Positions 62,310-64,000 of a stretch of DNA of 64,000 nucleotides are shown piece by piece. The notes beneath the pieces are model-generated. The model was not told the origin of the DNA and did no database searches. It saw only the letters and a program-made list of their open reading frames with translations. Source of the DNA: Methylobacterium sp. 10 (GTDB lineage: Bacteria; Pseudomonadota; Alphaproteobacteria; Rhizobiales; Beijerinckiaceae); contig NZ_KI912577.1 of assembly GCF_000519085.1 (NCBI RefSeq), forward strand, positions 131,501-195,500. Direction: 5' to 3'. A program made the position numbers and the translations under genes. Each line of letters begins with the position of its first letter. Within the stretch, counting starts at the first letter, position 1.

Positions 62310-62747
62310 ATGACGGACACGATCAGCGCGGATCTCGCGGCCCTGTTCGAGGCGGCCGGCGCGGCTAAGTCCCTGGCCTACGCGCCTTATTCGCACTTTC
62401 CCGTCGGCGCCGCCCTGAGGGACGAGCACGGCCGCCTGCACGCCGGCTGCAATGTCGAGAACGCCGCCTACCCCGTCGGCACCTGCGCCGAGGCAGGCGC
62501 CATCGCCGCGATGATCGCAGCCGGCGGACGCGCCATCGCCACCCTCCTCATCATCGGCAACGGCCCAGTTCTGGTGACGCCATGCGGCGCCTGCCGCCAG
62601 CGCATCAGGGAGTTCGCCGAACCCGGAACTCCGATCTACATCGCAGGACCGGAAGGCATCCGCAGCAGTTTCACCTTGGAGGCGCTGCTCCCCGAGTCCT
62701 TCGGCCCCGACAATCTGCACCGCGAGAATCCGTGCGCCGATGTTTGA
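62310..62747 (+). CDS. cdd: Cytidine deaminase
   Basis: Cdd converts cytidine and deoxycytidine to uridine and deoxyuridine. The 145-residue protein is the homotetrameric type, with zinc ligands C59 (TCAEAGA, E61 is catalytic) and C92/C95 (PCGACRQ), and the N-terminal YSHFPVGAAL motif. Its last 8 bases overlap the next gene. It is the first gene of a nucleoside salvage operon with a purine nucleoside phosphorylase and deoC. Confidence 0.95.
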   Translation: MTDTISADLAALFEAAGAAKSLAYAPYSHFPVGAALRDEHGRLHAGCNVENAAYPVGTCAEAGAIAAMIAAGGRAIATLLIIGNGPVLVTPCGACRQRIREFAEPGTPIYIAGPEGIRSSFTLEALLPESFGPDNLHRENPCADV

Positions 62748-63549
62748 CGCCGCCATTTCCCTCGCCGCCGAATTCGTTCGGAGCCGTGGTTTCGACGGTC
62801 CCTACAATGCCGCGATCGTTACCGGCACGGGCCTCGGACTCGTCGCCGGAAAGCTCGAAGACCGCCTCTCCCTTGCTTACTCCGCAATCCCGGGCTTTCC
62901 CTCCCCTGGCGTGACCGGTCATGGCGGCACCCTCCATGATGGGCGACTCGCCGGGCGGCGGGTGCTGGTCTTCGAAGGGCGAATTCACGCCTACGAGACC
63001 GGCGACGCGGCCGTCATGAAGGTGCCCCTGGGCGTCGCCAAGGCGCTCGAAGCTCCGCTCCTTCTCCTTACCAATGCGGCCGGATCGATGCTGCCACAGG
63101 CAGGGCCGGGCAGCCTCGTGGCCATTACCGACCACATCAACCTTTCAGGCCTCAATCCGCTGATCGGCGAAACGGGCGATGGCCGCTTCGCCCCCATGGT
63201 CGGAGCCTACGATGCGGTGGCGCGCAGGATTCTCTACGAGGCCGCGAGCTCTTGTGCGATTCCGCTGCATGAGGGCGTCTATGCGTGGTTCTCAGGCCCA
63301 AGCTTCGAGACTCCGGCCGAGATCCGCATGGCGAAGCGCCTTGGCGCCGACCTCGTTGGCATGTCGACAGTGCCGGAGGTGATCCTGGCGCGGTTCTTCG
63401 GACTAAGGGTCGCGGCGATCTCGGTGGTCACAAACCTCGCTGCTGGAATCGGAGACGGCGATCCGCATCACGGCGAGACCAAGCGTGCAGCCGCTGCTGC
63501 CGCGTTCGACCTCACCCGTCTCATCGACGCGTTCGTCGCACGGCTGTAG
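62740..63549 (+). CDS. Purine-nucleoside phosphorylase (PunA/XapA family)
   Basis: The 269-residue protein belongs to the trimeric PNP/MTAP family: GTGLGLVAGKL (phosphate loop), GRIHAYETGDAA, LTNAAGSMLPQ, SGPSFETPAEIRM and GADLVGMSTVPEV. It splits purine ribo- or deoxyribonucleosides to the base and (deoxy)ribose-1-phosphate. Its ATG lies 8 bp inside cdd and the next gene, deoC, follows by 3 bp, so the three are coupled. Confidence 0.9.
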   Translation: MFDAAISLAAEFVRSRGFDGPYNAAIVTGTGLGLVAGKLEDRLSLAYSAIPGFPSPGVTGHGGTLHDGRLAGRRVLVFEGRIHAYETGDAAVMKVPLGVAKALEAPLLLLTNAAGSMLPQAGPGSLVAITDHINLSGLNPLIGETGDGRFAPMVGAYDAVARRILYEAASSCAIPLHEGVYAWFSGPSFETPAEIRMAKRLGADLVGMSTVPEVILARFFGLRVAAISVVTNLAAGIGDGDPHHGETKRAAAAAAFDLTRLIDAFVARL

Positions 63550-63552
63550 GAC

Positions 63553-64000
63553 ATGGGCATGATCGTCGATCCCCATCATCCGGACACTGCCATTGCCCGG
63601 CGCGCCCTGCCCCTCCTCGATCTCACCGATCTTGGCGATGCCTGCTCGGATCAGGCTATCGACACACTCTGCGGCAAGGCCCGCGCGAGCCGAGTCGCCG
63701 CGGTCTGTGTCTGGCCCCAGCATATCCACCGATGCGCGGAGCTACTGGCTGGAAGTCCCGTCCGCATTGCTACGGTGATCAATTTCCCCGTCGGCGGCAC
63801 GGATATCGAGCGCGCGGTCGAAGATACCGCCGAGGCTTTGGACGACGGAGCGCATGAGATCGACCTCGTCATGCCCTATCGTGCGTTCCTCGCTGGCGAC
63901 GCGAGGATCGCGGCAGGGATGATCGAGGCTGTGCGGGAGATCGCCGGGCGCGCGATCCTTAAGGTGATCCTCGAATCCGGAACCATGCCGGAGAGGGGCC
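63553..64000 (+). CDS. deoC: Deoxyribose-phosphate aldolase (3' truncated by window end)
   Basis: The visible 149 residues fit DeoC: DLTDLGDACSD, VCVWPQHIHRC, VINFPVGGTDIE, HEIDLVMPYRAF (D104) and AILKVILESGTM (K137). The Schiff-base lysine lies beyond the window. DeoC cleaves deoxyribose-5-phosphate to acetaldehyde and glyceraldehyde-3-phosphate, so the operon takes nucleosides into central carbon metabolism. The start ATG has another ATG two codons later as a possible alternative. Confidence 0.93.
   Translation, partial: MGMIVDPHHPDTAIARRALPLLDLTDLGDACSDQAIDTLCGKARASRVAAVCVWPQHIHRCAELLAGSPVRIATVINFPVGGTDIERAVEDTAEALDDGAHEIDLVMPYRAFLAGDARIAAGMIEAVREIAGRAILKVILESGTMPERG

Overview
The window is a high-GC stretch of about 64 kb that reads as chromosome of an alphaproteobacterium of the order Hyphomicrobiales, most likely Methylobacterium or a close relative. 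The evidence is two PqqA-type peptides, a RpoH sigma-32 with its FFNLR box, Bpt, DUF2093 and DUF6163-like proteins, a Liberibacter LdtR-like MarR regulator, and a combined GlgE/TreS/TreYZ glucan set. This is inference from gene families; no rRNA or other species marker is present. Both ends cut through genes: a 3-hydroxyacyl-CoA dehydrogenase on the left and deoC on the right.

Region 1 (1-25 kb) is dominated by alpha-glucan and trehalose metabolism. A minus-strand series runs treZ, malQ-treY fusion, amylase-glgE fusion, treS-maltokinase fusion, glgB. It is transcribed towards glgA and an alpha-glucosidase on the plus strand, with glgP on the minus strand beyond them. Together these enzymes can elongate (GlgA, GlgE), branch (GlgB), rearrange (MalQ) and phosphorolyse (GlgP) glucan. 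They can also cut trehalose from it (TreY, TreZ) and return trehalose to glucan through maltose and maltose-1-phosphate (TreS, maltokinase, GlgE). No glgC, glgX/treX or otsAB lies in the window.

Region 2 (25-34 kb) is more accessory: a YidB protein, MgtE, two tandem pqqA genes without pqqBCDE, four small uncharacterised proteins (one with a 4-fold beta flower signature), a DCC-family protein with a DUF4166 oxidoreductase, an IS630-like remnant and an RTX calcium-binding protein. Dispersed intergenic repeats occur at 28.5 and 34.0 kb, with partner copies at 58.5 and 48.7 kb.

Region 3 (34-64 kb) is mainly core: MarR regulator, DUF6163-like protein and 3-hydroxyisobutyryl-CoA hydrolase; hemB, RDD protein and bpt, interrupted by a cytoplasmic chemoreceptor-like protein and a two-gene glycosyltransferase unit; a TonB-dependent siderophore receptor; purB, a D-amino-acid aminotransferase and purA; rpoH, rluD and tRNA-Glu(CTC); an esterase and an acyltransferase; a metallophosphoesterase; the lipid A genes (DUF374 acyltransferase, waaA, lpxK); and a nucleoside salvage operon (cdd, purine nucleoside phosphorylase, deoC).

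I see no CRISPR array, prophage, intact insertion sequence or defence island. The most unusual items are the orphan tandem pqqA pair, the two glucan-enzyme fusions (each with two complete GH13/GH77 active sites in one chain) and the soluble chemoreceptor with its signalling tip at the N-terminus.
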